Source: Nostoc sp. LEGE 06077 (GTDB lineage: Bacteria; Cyanobacteriota; Cyanobacteriia; Cyanobacteriales; Nostocaceae). Taken from it: a stretch of 64,000 nucleotides of DNA. The position numbers were made by a program, and so were the translations under genes. Of this stretch, positions 46,291 through 56,052 are shown in pieces. How positions within the stretch are numbered: position 1 is the stretch's first letter; every line of letters starts with the position of its first letter. The stretch spans positions 206,189 through 270,188 of the forward strand of contig NZ_JADEWI010000003.1 of the NCBI RefSeq assembly GCF_015207705.1. Direction: 5' to 3'. Below the pieces are notes generated by a model. The model was given only the letters and a program-made list of their open reading frames with translations, did no database searches and was not told the origin of the DNA.

Positions 46291-47013
46291 AACTTGAATT
46301 TCATTGAGTTGATGAATCACCACATCCGCACCTTGGACATGATCTGATTTGCCAATCCAGGTTATCCCAATACAGCCTGCGGCTTTGGCGTTCCGTGCCA
46401 TTTGCATATCGCCAACCGCATCACCTACCATCAGTGCGGCGCTGGGTTCTACTCCCAAAACTCGGCAGGCTTGCAAAAACAAAGCTGGATCTGGTTTACC
46501 AGGGCCATCATCCACGCCAATTTCTGCTTGGATATAATCATTCAACTTATACCGGGCGACAAAAGCTTTGACTTCTGCTGTTGTGGCTGCTGAGATTATA
46601 CCGAGTTTGATTCCGGCGGCGGAGAGGGATTGTAATAATTCTAAACTTCCGGGAAAAAGAGGTGCGGGAGATTTTTCGAGATATTTTTCGGCTTCATTTA
46701 AACTGTTACGGGCGATTCTCAGAGATTCAAACCATCCTCTACCAGTTTCAGCAATATACGCTGCTGTGGCAATTTCGGTTTCTCGCCGACTACCTACAGC
46801 GATTAAACCAGCCGGATCAATTGAATTGCCGTTGATGCCAAAAGCCATTAATAATGGTTCACCAGTGCCGGGAATTTGGGCATCAATAATTCGTGAAGCT
46901 TTTTGTCCGAGCGATCGCAAATATGATTCTGAGTCTTCTAATGTACCGTTTTTATCAAAAAAAATTGCCTGAATATTGGCAAAAGTAATATTTTGACATT
47001 GAATAGTCACCAA
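46279..47013 (-). CDS. HAD family hydrolase with altered DxD motif
   Basis: A haloacid-dehalogenase-superfamily protein of 244 residues. Motif I reads FFDKNGTLEDS: the nucleophile Asp20 is kept, but the second Asp is Asn22. Motif II is GIISAAT, and motif IV is VGDAVGDMQMARNAKAAG. A cap domain sits between 30 and 110. The Asp-to-Asn change may lower phosphatase activity. It begins with TTG (47013) or GTG (47010); no ATG is suitable. Substrate unknown. Confidence 0.8.
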   Translation of the reverse strand: MVTIQCQNITFANIQAIFFDKNGTLEDSESYLRSLGQKASRIIDAQIPGTGEPLLMAFGINGNSIDPAGLIAVGSRRETEIATAAYIAETGRGWFESLRIARNSLNEAEKYLEKSPAPLFPGSLELLQSLSAAGIKLGIISAATTAEVKAFVARYKLNDYIQAEIGVDDGPGKPDPALFLQACRVLGVEPSAALMVGDAVGDMQMARNAKAAGCIGITWIGKSDHVQGADVVIHQLNEIQVLGF

Positions 47014-47063
47014 AATCTTGCACCCCGTTAAAACTCAAACTTAGTAATAGTAATCTGCCATAA

Positions 47064-47088
47064 AAAAAGAGGGTCAACCCCTCTTTTT
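47064..47088 (-). terminator. intrinsic terminator after rps1
   Basis: AAAAAGAGGG and CCCTCTTTTT flank a 5-nt loop; A and T runs on both sides make it work in either direction. It ends the minus-strand rps1 transcript 30 bp after the stop codon. Confidence 0.8.
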
Positions 47089-47117
47089 CTAGGCTTTAAT
47101 GCAATTATCTACTGACG

Positions 47118-48194
47118 TTATTCTTCAATAGCTACTGGAACCTCTTCTTCAACAGCCGCTGGAATTTCTTCTTCAACAGCCGCTGGAATCTCTTCTTCAA
47201 TAGCTGCTGTAATTTCTTCTTCAGTTTCGGTAGCTGGTGGGATATCTTCTTCAGCTATAACTTCTTCAGCAGCAGGCGCTGCGGTGATGCCTTGTTGTTT
47301 AGCTAACAGTTGCTCCCGATACTTGGCTGCCATTTCTTCGGCCTTATCATAAACCAAATCACGGTTTTTAATCATATCACCGGGTTCTGGTTCTAACTGT
47401 TTGGTAGACAAGGAAATCCGGCCTCTTTCAGCATCCAAATCAATGATCATGACTTTCACTTCATCATTGACATTGAATACACTGTGAGGCGTATCGATAT
47501 GTTCGTGAGAAATTTCTGAGATGTGCAACAAGCCGCTGACACCACCAATATCGATGAAAGCACCGTAAGGCTTGATACCGCGAACTGTACCAATTACTAC
47601 CTCGCCAACTTCCAGGCGGTTCATCTTACGCTCAACCAGCGCTCGGCGATGAGATAGAACTAGGCGGTTACGTTCTTCGTCTACTTCCAAGAACTTCAAG
47701 GGTAGTTCTTCACCCACTAATTCTTCTTTAGGTTTGCGGGTGCTAATGTGAGAACCTGGGATAAATCCACGCAATCCTTCAATGCGTACCAACGCACCAC
47801 CACGGTTTGTCGCAAATACGCCAGAACGCACAGTTGCATCTTCAGCTTGCAACTGTCTTACACGTTCCCAAGCACGCATATATTCAATTCGACGAATCGA
47901 AAGGGTCAACTGACCATCTTCGTTCTCATCGGTAAGAATAAAAAATTCTCGTGTTTCGTTAGACTGTAAGACTTCTTCCGGGCTGTCTACCCGGTTGATA
48001 GACATTTCTTGTATAGGTATATATGCTGCTGTTTTAGCACCGATGTCAATCAGAGCGCCGCGCGGCTCTATACTGAAAACCGTTCCTGGTACAATATCTC
48101 CAGGGCTAAAGTGATAGTCGTATTTGTCAAGTAGAGCAGCGAAATCTTCGTGAGTAAATCCAATTTCTGTAGCGGTTATGTTCTGATTGACCAT
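47118..48194 (-). CDS. rps1: 30S ribosomal protein S1
   Basis: A 358-residue S1 protein with three S1 RNA-binding domains (about 30-100, 115-185, 195-265), as in cyanobacterial and chloroplast S1, not the six of E. coli. Signatures include GTVFSIEPRGALIDIGAK and GTVRGIKPYGAFIDIGGVSGLLH. It helps bind mRNA to the 30S subunit. The C-terminal 90 residues are acidic, and the last 30 come from the 24-bp tandem repeat at 47121-47216. Confidence 0.92.
   Translation of the reverse strand: MVNQNITATEIGFTHEDFAALLDKYDYHFSPGDIVPGTVFSIEPRGALIDIGAKTAAYIPIQEMSINRVDSPEEVLQSNETREFFILTDENEDGQLTLSIRRIEYMRAWERVRQLQAEDATVRSGVFATNRGGALVRIEGLRGFIPGSHISTRKPKEELVGEELPLKFLEVDEERNRLVLSHRRALVERKMNRLEVGEVVIGTVRGIKPYGAFIDIGGVSGLLHISEISHEHIDTPHSVFNVNDEVKVMIIDLDAERGRISLSTKQLEPEPGDMIKNRDLVYDKAEEMAAKYREQLLAKQQGITAAPAAEEVIAEEDIPPATETEEEITAAIEEEIPAAVEEEIPAAVEEEVPVAIEE
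47121..47216. repeat. four 24-bp tandem repeats in the rps1 3' end
   Basis: Four head-to-tail 24-bp units starting TTCTTCAA at 47121, 47145, 47169 and 47193. They encode (minus strand) EEEIPAAV-type octapeptides in the acidic tail of ribosomal protein S1. The unit is a multiple of three, so copy number can change without breaking the frame. Confidence 0.9.
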
Positions 48195-48420
48195 GCTGAT
48201 TTGTTCCTGGTTCTAGTCTCCGTAAATTTTTGTGACATAATCGTAATGCCTGTGTAAGTCACTGAAGACCAGTGTACACTTACATCCTTATTAATCCTAG
48301 CGTAGAAAGCTAGTGTTAACACATATCGACTTCCAGATAGAAGATTATATCACATAACAAATTGTCTTTTGCAATCTGCCGAATGGTAGAAGGCGATTTT
48401 ATACATATATAAATAAGTCA

Positions 48421-48456
48421 AATATCCGCTGTTATATAGCTATAACAGCGGATATT
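48421..48456. terminator. long perfect hairpin after psbT
   Basis: AATATCCGCTGTTATA (48421-48436) and TATAACAGCGGATATT (48441-48456) form a 16-bp stem with a 4-nt loop. It lies between psbT and rps1 and probably ends the psbB-psbT transcript. Confidence 0.8.
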
Positions 48457-48483
48457 TTGCAAAGCATCAGTAATAGTAATCTA

Positions 48484-48588
48484 CTACTCGTCTTTTTTCT
48501 CAATGCGGGGAGGTTCGCGGAAGGCGATCGCAAAAAACAGAACGCCTATGCACAAAGTAAAAATTAAGATGTATGCAACGCTTTCCAT
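48484..48588 (-). CDS. psbT: photosystem II protein PsbT
   Basis: A 34-residue peptide read from the minus strand: MESVAYILIFTLCIGVLFFA, then IAFREPPRIEKKDE. This is the classic PsbT sequence, a single-helix subunit at the photosystem II dimer interface. Its ATG is 95 bp downstream of the psbB stop codon, the conserved psbB-psbT order. A repeat hairpin (48625-48656) lies between them. Ends with two stop codons. Confidence 0.95.
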   Translation of the reverse strand: MESVAYILIFTLCIGVLFFAIAFREPPRIEKKDE

Positions 48589-48624
48589 ATCAAAAGCTCC
48601 TTAAAGTTCTGAGTGCTGAGTTCC

Positions 48625-48656
48625 GAGTGCTGAGTCTAAGAATTTACTCAGCACTC
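48625..48656. repeat. inverted repeat between psbB and psbT
   Basis: GAGTGCTGAGT (48625-48635) and ACTCAGCACTC (48646-48656) pair perfectly; further copies of the same 9-mer flank them (48610-48620, 48653-48676). A repeat family scattered in this window (9825, 43335). Confidence 0.75.
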
Positions 48657-48682
48657 AGCACTCATTACTCAGCACTAAATAT

Positions 48683-50212
48683 TTAGAGGGCTTCCTTCCG
48701 GCGGGTTGATTTATCACCCACTTTCTGGAAAAGACCCCATTCGACTTGCTCTTCTAGATCTGCTTCAACACCAGCAAATACGTCTCGGTAGATTGTCCGA
48801 GCGCCATGCCATAAGTGACCGAAGAAGAATAACAAAGCAAATACCGCGTGTCCAAAGGTAAACCAACCTCTAGGACTTGTACGGAATACACCGTCAGAGT
48901 TCAAGGTTTCCCGGTCAAATTCAAAGATTTCACCGCCTTGAGCTTTACGGGCATACTTCTTGACATCAGCAGGATCGGTGAATGTCTTACCATTCAGGTC
49001 GCCACCGTAGAAGCTAACAGTGACACCAGTTTGTTCAAAGCTATACTTGGATTCTGCCCGACGGAAAGGAATGTCAGCGCGGACAACACCATCGCTGTCG
49101 GTCAAAATTACGGGGAAGGTTTCAAAGAAATTAGGTAGACGACGTACCGTCAATTCTCTACCTTCTGCATCTGTGAATACGGCGTGACCTTGCCAAGACT
49201 GAGCAATACCATCACCCTTAACCATCGGCCCTGTACGGAACAGACCACCTTTGGCGGGGCTATTACCAACGTAATCGTAGAATGCCAGCTTTTCAGGAAT
49301 TTGTGACCAAGCTTCAGTCAAGCTTGCACCGTTAGCAACACTAGATTGAACGCGACGGTCAATTTCTTGACGGAAATAGCCTTGATCCCATTGGTAACGG
49401 GTAGGGCCAAATAGTTCAATTGGAGTAGCGGCACTACCGTACCACATCGTACCAGCTACGACGAAAGCAGCAAAGAACACCGCAGCAATACTGCTGGAAA
49501 GTACGGTTTCAATGTTACCCATCCGCAGAGCTTTGTATAGCCTTTCGGGAGGTCTGACTGTGAGGTGGAATAAACCAGCAATAATGCCAACAACACCAGC
49601 AGCAATGTGGTGAGCCACAATACCGCCAGGGTTATAGGGGTTAAAGCCATTTGGCCCCCATTCTGGTGCTACCGCTTGCACGCTCCCGGTAACTCCGTAG
49701 GCATCGGAAATCCACAGTCCTGGGCCGTAAAGTCCGGTGAGGTGGAATGCGCCAAAACCAAAGCAGAGTAAACCAGATAAGAACAGGTGAATCCCAAACA
49801 TTTTGGGCAAGTCTAGTGCTGGTTCGCCAGTACGAGGATCTCTAAAGAGTTCCAAATCCCAGTAAACCCAGTGCCAAACTGCGGCTAGGAATAATAAACC
49901 TGAAAGGACGATGTGAGCAGCTGCAACACCTTCAAACGACCAGAAACCAGGGTCACTCGCAGGGCCACCTGTGACGCTCCAGCCACCCCAAGATTGGGTA
50001 ACACCCAGACGTGCCATGAAGGGCAGCACGAACATCCCTTGTCGCCACATGGGGTTAAGAACTGGATCACTGGGGTCGTAAACAGCTAGTTCATACAACG
50101 CCATTGAACCAGCCCAGCCTGCCACCAGGGCTGTGTGCATCAAGTGTACAGAAATCAGCCGCCCTGGATCGTTCAGAACAACTGTATGTACTCGGTACCA
50201 AGGTAGTCCCAT
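48683..50212 (-). CDS. psbB: photosystem II chlorophyll-binding protein CP47
   Basis: The core antenna of photosystem II, 509 residues, with six membrane helices, the usual start [26 protein letters not shown] (shown here by [18 protein letters not shown]), many His ligands for chlorophyll and the large lumenal loop (about 255-450). The GAGGAG ribosome site is 10 nt before the ATG. psbT follows. No frame breaks seen. Confidence 0.97.
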   Translation of the reverse strand: MGLPWYRVHTVVLNDPGRLISVHLMHTALVAGWAGSMALYELAVYDPSDPVLNPMWRQGMFVLPFMARLGVTQSWGGWSVTGGPASDPGFWSFEGVAAAHIVLSGLLFLAAVWHWVYWDLELFRDPRTGEPALDLPKMFGIHLFLSGLLCFGFGAFHLTGLYGPGLWISDAYGVTGSVQAVAPEWGPNGFNPYNPGGIVAHHIAAGVVGIIAGLFHLTVRPPERLYKALRMGNIETVLSSSIAAVFFAAFVVAGTMWYGSAATPIELFGPTRYQWDQGYFRQEIDRRVQSSVANGASLTEAWSQIPEKLAFYDYVGNSPAKGGLFRTGPMVKGDGIAQSWQGHAVFTDAEGRELTVRRLPNFFETFPVILTDSDGVVRADIPFRRAESKYSFEQTGVTVSFYGGDLNGKTFTDPADVKKYARKAQGGEIFEFDRETLNSDGVFRTSPRGWFTFGHAVFALLFFFGHLWHGARTIYRDVFAGVEADLEEQVEWGLFQKVGDKSTRRKEAL

Positions 50213-50820
50213 CGACTACGCTCCTCCTCGAAGAGTTATGTTTACAAAGCAATTTTTTTACTGAATTTCTTTGATAAGCGGAGACCGCTGCTCAAAGAAA
50301 TCTCTGAGTTTTTTTTATTGCCAGGGTTCTGAGTTTAACCACGGCTCAGTCTGGATAATTTCCGACTGTGTGGCTTATTTGGCAACACTTAGACGCTAGG
50401 GTAGCTGTACCTTTTGGGGTAGCAATCGCTTATCTTCGCCAAGCCTGATTCTGTTTAAGAACTGGGCAAATACCTTGCGAGTATTTGGCTACTAGAGCGA
50501 GCCACCTTTATGGCAGCTGCCTTTTGATCGTCTACGCAATCGCCATACAAAAATGAGAATGTTTTAAAAAGTGTAACTATTGATGGAACTGTTTGCAAGC
50601 GTGTAAATAGATGCGATCGGTATCCCATCTGTGTTATTTTCTCACAAATCTCCGTCACAATTTCATTTACGTATCTTCAGGGAGTGGGAAGAGGAAAGGG
50701 TGCAGGGAGATGAGGGTATGAGGAGGGAGGAGTGCTACATCGCGCTACTTATCAATCAAAAACCTCACCTACACCCAGGTTTTAAAACAATTTTTGTACG
50801 TAATTCCTGACTCAGCTAAA
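50213..50820. other. 608-bp region upstream of psbB
   Basis: Between psbB and a 108-codon gene on the same strand. It should hold the psbB promoter and a leader. A 67-codon minus-strand ORF (50455-50658) shows no protein-like features. A GGAGGGAGGAGGG-type purine-rich run lies near 50680-50730. Confidence 0.45.
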
Positions 50821-51147
50821 TTACTGTGTCACCAAGTGGATATTTTGTAGCTGACACTTAGCCTGCGCTGTATTCAGACGTTCAATTACCTGTTCTGCAC
50901 TCATTAAACGCTTCAGCACTACTTGACCAATTGTTTGGCTGGCAATTTCTAATGTTGCGGGTTTAACTTCGATTGTTAAAACAGCTTCTTCAGTGCGATA
51001 AAGCCAGAGCAATTCATTGTTTTCTACTATACAAATATTCATTTGCTGGATGTCTGGTTGTCGTCGCCAGGCGGTGATTTGCCATAATCCATCAGATGAC
51101 CATACTCTACCTATATTCCATCCCTCAGAAAGAAAAAAATATTTCAC
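50821..51147 (-). CDS. hypothetical protein, 108 residues
   Basis: A soluble small protein from a GTG start. Beta-strand-rich pattern (WNIGRVWSSDGLWQITAWRR, LLWLYRTEEAVLTIEVKP) followed by a helical end. I do not recognise a family. Composition is like neighbouring genes, and it is upstream of psbB on the same strand but 608 bp away, so not an operon. Confidence 0.6.
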   Translation of the reverse strand: MKYFFLSEGWNIGRVWSSDGLWQITAWRRQPDIQQMNICIVENNELLWLYRTEEAVLTIEVKPATLEIASQTIGQVVLKRLMSAEQVIERLNTAQAKCQLQNIHLVTQ

Positions 51148-51713
51148 GGTTTTGTCTCGCTGTTTTGACTATAAATTTTGATATCTACACCCTCTAAACT
51201 TTCTCGGTAGATGTTGTAAATAAAGCTGCCTTGCCACTGAAGCTATGATGGCAATGTTCCTGATAATTCTGTTTAAACTCTACTCTTGTTAGTTAAGAGG
51301 CTAACTTTAAATGTTAACAACTAGAGCTAATTGAGCAGCTTAACAAATTTTCTTTCACAAAATATTATTAATTTAAGACAATTTCATTTGGTTGGGGAAA
51401 TTCACATTAAATAATCCAGTTCTGCGGATTTTTAACCGCAGAGATTCTCTGATAAAGTCGCCAGAATTTTTAAATCAATTAGTTTAAAACATTACATTAA
51501 AATACTTAGTTAATAAAATGAGTTTTTGTAACATTTTTTGATATATCGCAATAATTGTGATTTTATCGTCTGTAATATCAAATTACATCAATGGTTTGAA
51601 ACACAAATAAATAGCGATCGCCGATTTTAAACCTGCATCAATGGGAAAAATTGGGTATTATTGCCAGACATATAGTATGATTACTCACCGCTGATTGGAA
51701 AAATTTTCAAGGT
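51148..51713. other. 566-bp divergent intergenic region
   Basis: AT-rich, between the 108-codon gene and the ABC binding-protein gene. It carries a HIP1-like site near 51615 and TATAGTATGATT close to 51672-51683, which could be a -10 region for the downstream gene. No gene seen. Confidence 0.4.
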
Positions 51714-53366
51714 ATGACGTTATTTCCCTTGTCCCTGCGAAGGTGGGGGCGGCTGACACAATTCCTATCTCTGTTTTGTCTGTGTTTATTTTTAGTCATC
51801 AGTTGTGGTATGAGACAACAAGCAAATACCACGCCGTCGGGTTCTGTAAATACACCTGGAGGGGATGGACGCATTACTATCGGGACAACAGCCAAGCCGA
51901 GAACTTTAGATCCAGCGGATGCTTATGAACTGGCATCTTTGGGTTTAGTGTTTAATATGAGCGATCGCCTGTACACTTACGAACCAGGTAGTACAGAAAT
52001 TAAGCCCCAACTGGCGACAAGTTTACCCAAAGTCAGCCCAGATGGTTTAACTTACACCATACCCCTACGCCAAGGAGTAGTGTTCCACGATGGTACACCC
52101 TTCAATGGCAAAGCAATGGAGTTTAGTATTAAGCGCTTTATTGAAAATAAAGGTAAACCTTCTTTTTTATTAGCTGATACAGTAGCTTCAGTAACCGCTA
52201 CAGGCGAAAATGAGTTAACAATCAAGCTCAAAAAACCCTTTGCTGCATTTCCCTCTTTACTCGCGTTTTCTGGAGTATGTGCAGTTTCCCCCCAAGCTTA
52301 TGAACTTGGTGCTGGTAAATTTAAACCCAATACATTTGTGGGTACTGGCCCTTACAAATTAGCGCAGTATGGTACAGATTCCCTGCGGATGGATGTATTT
52401 GATAAATATTGGGGAGACAAACCAGCCAATAAAGGCGTTAACGTGCAGATTCAAACAAGTCCAGTTAACTTGTTTAACGCCTTTCGCACAGGTGCAGTAG
52501 ATGTAGCTTATTTATCATTACAACCTGATCAAATTCGCAGCTTAGAAGAAGGTGGTAAAAAAGGAGATTGGCAAGCGATTACGGCTCAAGGTAGTGTGGT
52601 AAGTTATCTGGTATTGAATCGCAATCAAAAACCTTTAGATAAACCAGATGTTAGACAAGCGATCGCCGCAATTATCGACCGTCCATTATTAAATGAGCGA
52701 GTGTTATACGGTCAAGCTGATCCGCTTTACAGTATGATTCCCACCACATTCAACGTTTCCCAACCATTATTTAAAGATAAATATGGCGATGGTAAATTTG
52801 ATCAAGCTAAAGAAGTACTAACTAAAGCTGGTTTTTCTAAAGAAAATCCCGTCAAAATTCCAGTTTGGTATCCTTCAAGTTCACCGACTCGGAGTTTAGC
52901 CGCACAAACGCTCAAATCCCTTGTCGATACTAAAATGGATGGCATCGTACAATTAGAAGTCAACACAGTAGAAGGGCCGACTTTCTTTAAAGACATTTCT
53001 AAAGGTTTATATCCCGCAGCTTTGCTTGATTGGTATCCAGACTTTTTAGATCCTGATAATTATGTCCAACCTTTCTTAGCTTGTCAAAAAGGTTCTGATG
53101 CGAAAGGCTGTGAAGATGGCGGTAGTCAAACTCAGGGTGCGTTTTACTATAGCGAAACCATGAATAAACTCATCGACCAACAACGCAAAGAACAAAACCC
53201 CGCAGCGCGAGAGAAAATTTTTGCTCAAATTCAAACCCAAGTAGCTAATGATGTACCTTATGTTCCTCTTTGGCAAAGCAAAGACTATGTATTTGCCCAA
53301 AAAGGTGTAAGTAATGTGCAACTTGACCCTACCCAGAATTTGATTTATAAAACCATCAAAAAATAG
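51714..53366 (+). CDS. peptide/nickel ABC transporter substrate-binding lipoprotein
   Basis: A 550-residue SBP_bac_5 family protein. A basic N-terminus, a hydrophobic core and the lipobox VISC (Cys31) mark it as a lipoprotein. The mature part shows the family motif LATSLPKVSPDGLTYTIPLR and FVGTGPYKL; it would bind oligopeptides or similar ligands in the periplasm. It is followed by a DppB-type permease gene 108 bp later. Ligand unknown. Confidence 0.9.
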   Translation: MTLFPLSLRRWGRLTQFLSLFCLCLFLVISCGMRQQANTTPSGSVNTPGGDGRITIGTTAKPRTLDPADAYELASLGLVFNMSDRLYTYEPGSTEIKPQLATSLPKVSPDGLTYTIPLRQGVVFHDGTPFNGKAMEFSIKRFIENKGKPSFLLADTVASVTATGENELTIKLKKPFAAFPSLLAFSGVCAVSPQAYELGAGKFKPNTFVGTGPYKLAQYGTDSLRMDVFDKYWGDKPANKGVNVQIQTSPVNLFNAFRTGAVDVAYLSLQPDQIRSLEEGGKKGDWQAITAQGSVVSYLVLNRNQKPLDKPDVRQAIAAIIDRPLLNERVLYGQADPLYSMIPTTFNVSQPLFKDKYGDGKFDQAKEVLTKAGFSKENPVKIPVWYPSSSPTRSLAAQTLKSLVDTKMDGIVQLEVNTVEGPTFFKDISKGLYPAALLDWYPDFLDPDNYVQPFLACQKGSDAKGCEDGGSQTQGAFYYSETMNKLIDQQRKEQNPAAREKIFAQIQTQVANDVPYVPLWQSKDYVFAQKGVSNVQLDPTQNLIYKTIKK

Positions 53367-53474
53367 GAGTGAAGAATGAAGTATGAAGTATGAAATTTAG
53401 ATTTCATTTTTAACTCTTCAAACTTCATCCTTCAGCTTTTACCTTTCAGACTTCATAATTCAGACTTTATAAAA

Positions 53475-54500
53475 ATGTCTCGTTCAAAAGCATTACAATA
53501 TTACATTGTTTCGCGGTTGCTCCTAGCGCCGCTGCAACTATTAACTATTATCACAATCGTATTTTTATTATTACGAGCCACACCAGGAGATCCCGCCGAT
53601 GCGATTTTGGGTGGACGTGCGCCAGAAGCAGCCAAAGAAGAATTACGCAAACAATTAGGATTAGACTTACCTATTTGGCTACAGTATTTAAATTATTTGG
53701 GAAACATACTGCGCTTTAACTTAGGAACTTCTTTAACAAGTCGAGGACAAGAAGTTTGGGATATCATCGGACAATATTTCCCAGCGACAGTGGAATTAGC
53801 TGTATTTAGTATGGCGGTGGCGCTGATTGTTGGTATTTTGGTAGGTACACTTTCCGCTTCTCGTCCAGGAACATATTTTGATGTAGGCGGACGGTTATTC
53901 GGGATTATTACCTACGCACTACCAATGTTTTGGGCGGGAATGTTGTTACAGTTAGTTTTCTCAGTGCAACTCGGTTGGTTTCCCAACTCTAACCGTTTTC
54001 CGCCAACGCTACCACCGCCATCGCCAATTACCGGGCTATATACTTTTGATAGCTTATTGAGTGGGAATTTGACTCAGTTTTTTGCTTCCTTGCACCATCT
54101 TGCCCTACCAAGTCTGACCTTGGGAATTTTACTCAGTGGAATTTTTGAGCGCATTGTCCGCGTGAATTTAAAACAAACTCTGCGTGCTGACTATGTAGAA
54201 GCAGCTAGAGCTAGAGGTATTTCAGAAAATAAAATTTTAGTCTCTCATGCCTTAAAGAATGCCTTAATTCCCGTAATTACGGTGTTGGGATTAACTTTTG
54301 CTTCTTTGTTGGGTGGCGCAATTTTAACTGAAGTGACATTTTCTTGGCCTGGGTTAGCCAATCGCTTGTATCAAGCAATCAGCGATCGCGATTATCCCAC
54401 AGTCCAAGGTGTATTGGTATTCTTTGGGGCGATCGTTGTTGGGGCAAGCATTTTAATTGATATTATCAATGCGTATGTTGACCCACGCATTCGTTATTAA
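53475..54500 (+). CDS. ABC transporter permease (DppB/OppB type)
   Basis: A 341-residue permease with about six helices, the PGDP motif (RATPGDPADAIL) and the EAA loop EAARARGISENKILVSHALKNALIPV in the 230-255 region (key EAARARG). It pairs with the preceding binding protein. The spacer between the two genes contains the GAAGTATGAA / TTCATCCTTC-type inverted repeat. The second permease and the ATPases are not in the window. Confidence 0.92.
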   Translation: MSRSKALQYYIVSRLLLAPLQLLTIITIVFLLLRATPGDPADAILGGRAPEAAKEELRKQLGLDLPIWLQYLNYLGNILRFNLGTSLTSRGQEVWDIIGQYFPATVELAVFSMAVALIVGILVGTLSASRPGTYFDVGGRLFGIITYALPMFWAGMLLQLVFSVQLGWFPNSNRFPPTLPPPSPITGLYTFDSLLSGNLTQFFASLHHLALPSLTLGILLSGIFERIVRVNLKQTLRADYVEAARARGISENKILVSHALKNALIPVITVLGLTFASLLGGAILTEVTFSWPGLANRLYQAISDRDYPTVQGVLVFFGAIVVGASILIDIINAYVDPRIRY

Positions 54501-54542
54501 TGTTAGGAAAATATTAATTCAGCTAATCATCTATTTTTGGTT

Positions 54543-55127
54543 ATGCCAAAATTTGAGGAACAATTAGAATTTATTTATGCCAGCGATCGCAACCAATGGC
54601 GGGAGTGGTTAACCAAAAATCATCGCACTTCCCTGGGTGTCTGGTTAATTTACTACAAGGTTAAAAGCGCTCAACCAAGCGTCAGATATAGCGAAGCAGT
54701 CAAAGAAGCTTTATGTTTTGGTTGGATTGACAGTAAAGTTAAATCTCTGGATGAAAACCGTTATCAACAGATTTTCACACCGCGAAAACCGAAAAGTGTT
54801 TGGTCAAAATTAAATAAGCAATATATTGAGGAGTTAATTGCAGTAGGTTTAATGACGGAAGTTGGCCTAGCTAAAATTGCCAATGCCAAAAAAGATGGCT
54901 CATGGAATTCTTTAGATGCGATCGAAGCATTAACTATTCCCATCGATTTGCAACAAGCTTTAGAAACTAACTCTTCCGCTAACCTGAATTTTGCAGCGTT
55001 TAGTAATTCCGCAAAGAAAAACATTCTTTTTTGGATTGAAAGTGCAAAACGTCCAGAAACGCGGTTAAAAAGAATTGAGAAAACCGTAACTTCAGCAGCG
55101 GACAACAGAAATCCATTGAGCCGATAA
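54543..55127 (+). CDS. YdeI/OmpD-associated family protein
   Basis: A 194-residue protein with the YdeI pattern: FASDRNQWREWL-like start (FIYASDRNQWREWLTKNH), the core EALCFGWIDSKVKSLDENRY near 58-77 and FTPRKPKSVWSKLNK. Homologues are linked to bacteriocin resistance, with unclear chemistry. ATG at 54543 is used in preference to TTG at 54537. Followed by the dispersed repeat at 55171. Confidence 0.8.
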   Translation: MPKFEEQLEFIYASDRNQWREWLTKNHRTSLGVWLIYYKVKSAQPSVRYSEAVKEALCFGWIDSKVKSLDENRYQQIFTPRKPKSVWSKLNKQYIEELIAVGLMTEVGLAKIANAKKDGSWNSLDAIEALTIPIDLQQALETNSSANLNFAAFSNSAKKNILFWIESAKRPETRLKRIEKTVTSAADNRNPLSR

Positions 55128-55170
55128 AAAATTCACTCATACCAGTTTCATGTGAAATTGCAGATAGTTC

Positions 55171-55245
55171 GATCCCCCTAAATCCCCCTTCAAAAGGGGG
55201 ACTTGAAGAAAATTTCCCCCTTTTTAAGGGGGGCTAGGGGGGATC
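55171..55245. repeat. GATCCCCC...GGGGGATC dispersed hairpin repeat, copy 2
   Basis: A 75-bp relative of 1110-1183: the first 40 bp agree almost exactly. Flanking bases extend the inverted ends to AGTTCGATCCCCC and GGGGGGATCGAACT (55167-55250). It lies between convergent genes and may serve as a terminator. Confidence 0.8.
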
Positions 55246-55281
55246 GAACTTTATTTAGCTTCACTTTAAATTGGTATTAGT

Positions 55282-56049
55282 TTAAAATTTGTAGCTTAAA
55301 ACTTGAATCACTTTATCTTCTGGTAACTTACTAGGGGTAATGCTGATAGTGTCACTATTACTACGACGTACAGTGATGCCTTGCACCAAGTTGAGAAATT
55401 CATCCAAAGGTGAAATATCACAAGCATTCGCGTCAGCAGCCTGGGTACGGTAGTGAGTCGGAATCACTATTTTAGGATTTAACACCTCAATTGCCTGTTT
55501 CGCTTCTTCCGCATTGTAGGCTTTAGCACTACCGCCTACGGGGATGAAAAGAACATCAGGACGACCCATCAAGATTTTTTGTTCAAGAGAAATAGGTGCC
55601 GCAATACCGCCTAAGTGTAGGATGTTAATTCCGCCTTGTTGCCAACTCCAGGCGGTATTTTTGCCGAATTGTCTTCCACCTTTGCGATCGTGATCTGTGG
55701 AAATACCTTGGAATTTAATCCCTTGGAACTCATAAACTCCAGCTTCATAGACTAACTTGGGATTTCCTGGCAAATCTTCTACTGCACCTTCGTCTAGTAA
55801 TTGACTGCTAATCAAGACCAAGTTTGCACTAACTTTTGGCGCACGATAACGAGCAGTACAGCCAACTGTGCGGAAGGGATTGGCAAGAATTTTTACTCCG
55901 CCACCAGTAATTAGAAAACAAGTATGACCCAACCACTGAACTGATAAACCGCCAGATTGTGCGTTAGCTTCAGTGTGAGAACCTAATGTAGTAACTAAAG
56001 CTGTGACTAACCCCGCCCCAGCATAGCCCATCAACTGTCGTCGTTTCAT
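55282..56049 (-). CDS. MBL-fold protein with degenerate metal motif
   Basis: A 255-residue UlaG-like metallo-beta-lactamase-fold protein with a twin-arginine-like signal (MKRRQLMGYAGAGLVTAL). QWLGHTCFLI and GISTDHDRKGG are family-like, and HLGG appears in the middle. The usual HxHxDH metal motif after the third strand reads SSQLLDEG (81-88), so the metal site looks lost. The gene starts 3 bp after the stop of the upstream trpG/pabA gene, and is probably co-transcribed. Function unknown. Confidence 0.8.
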   Translation of the reverse strand: MKRRQLMGYAGAGLVTALVTTLGSHTEANAQSGGLSVQWLGHTCFLITGGGVKILANPFRTVGCTARYRAPKVSANLVLISSQLLDEGAVEDLPGNPKLVYEAGVYEFQGIKFQGISTDHDRKGGRQFGKNTAWSWQQGGINILHLGGIAAPISLEQKILMGRPDVLFIPVGGSAKAYNAEEAKQAIEVLNPKIVIPTHYRTQAADANACDISPLDEFLNLVQGITVRRSNSDTISITPSKLPEDKVIQVLSYKF

Positions 56050-56052
56050 TAA

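Noticed and set aside
50455..50658. 67-codon minus-strand ORF upstream of psbB
   Set aside because: No ribosome site, no recognisable domain; it lies in the expected leader or promoter region.
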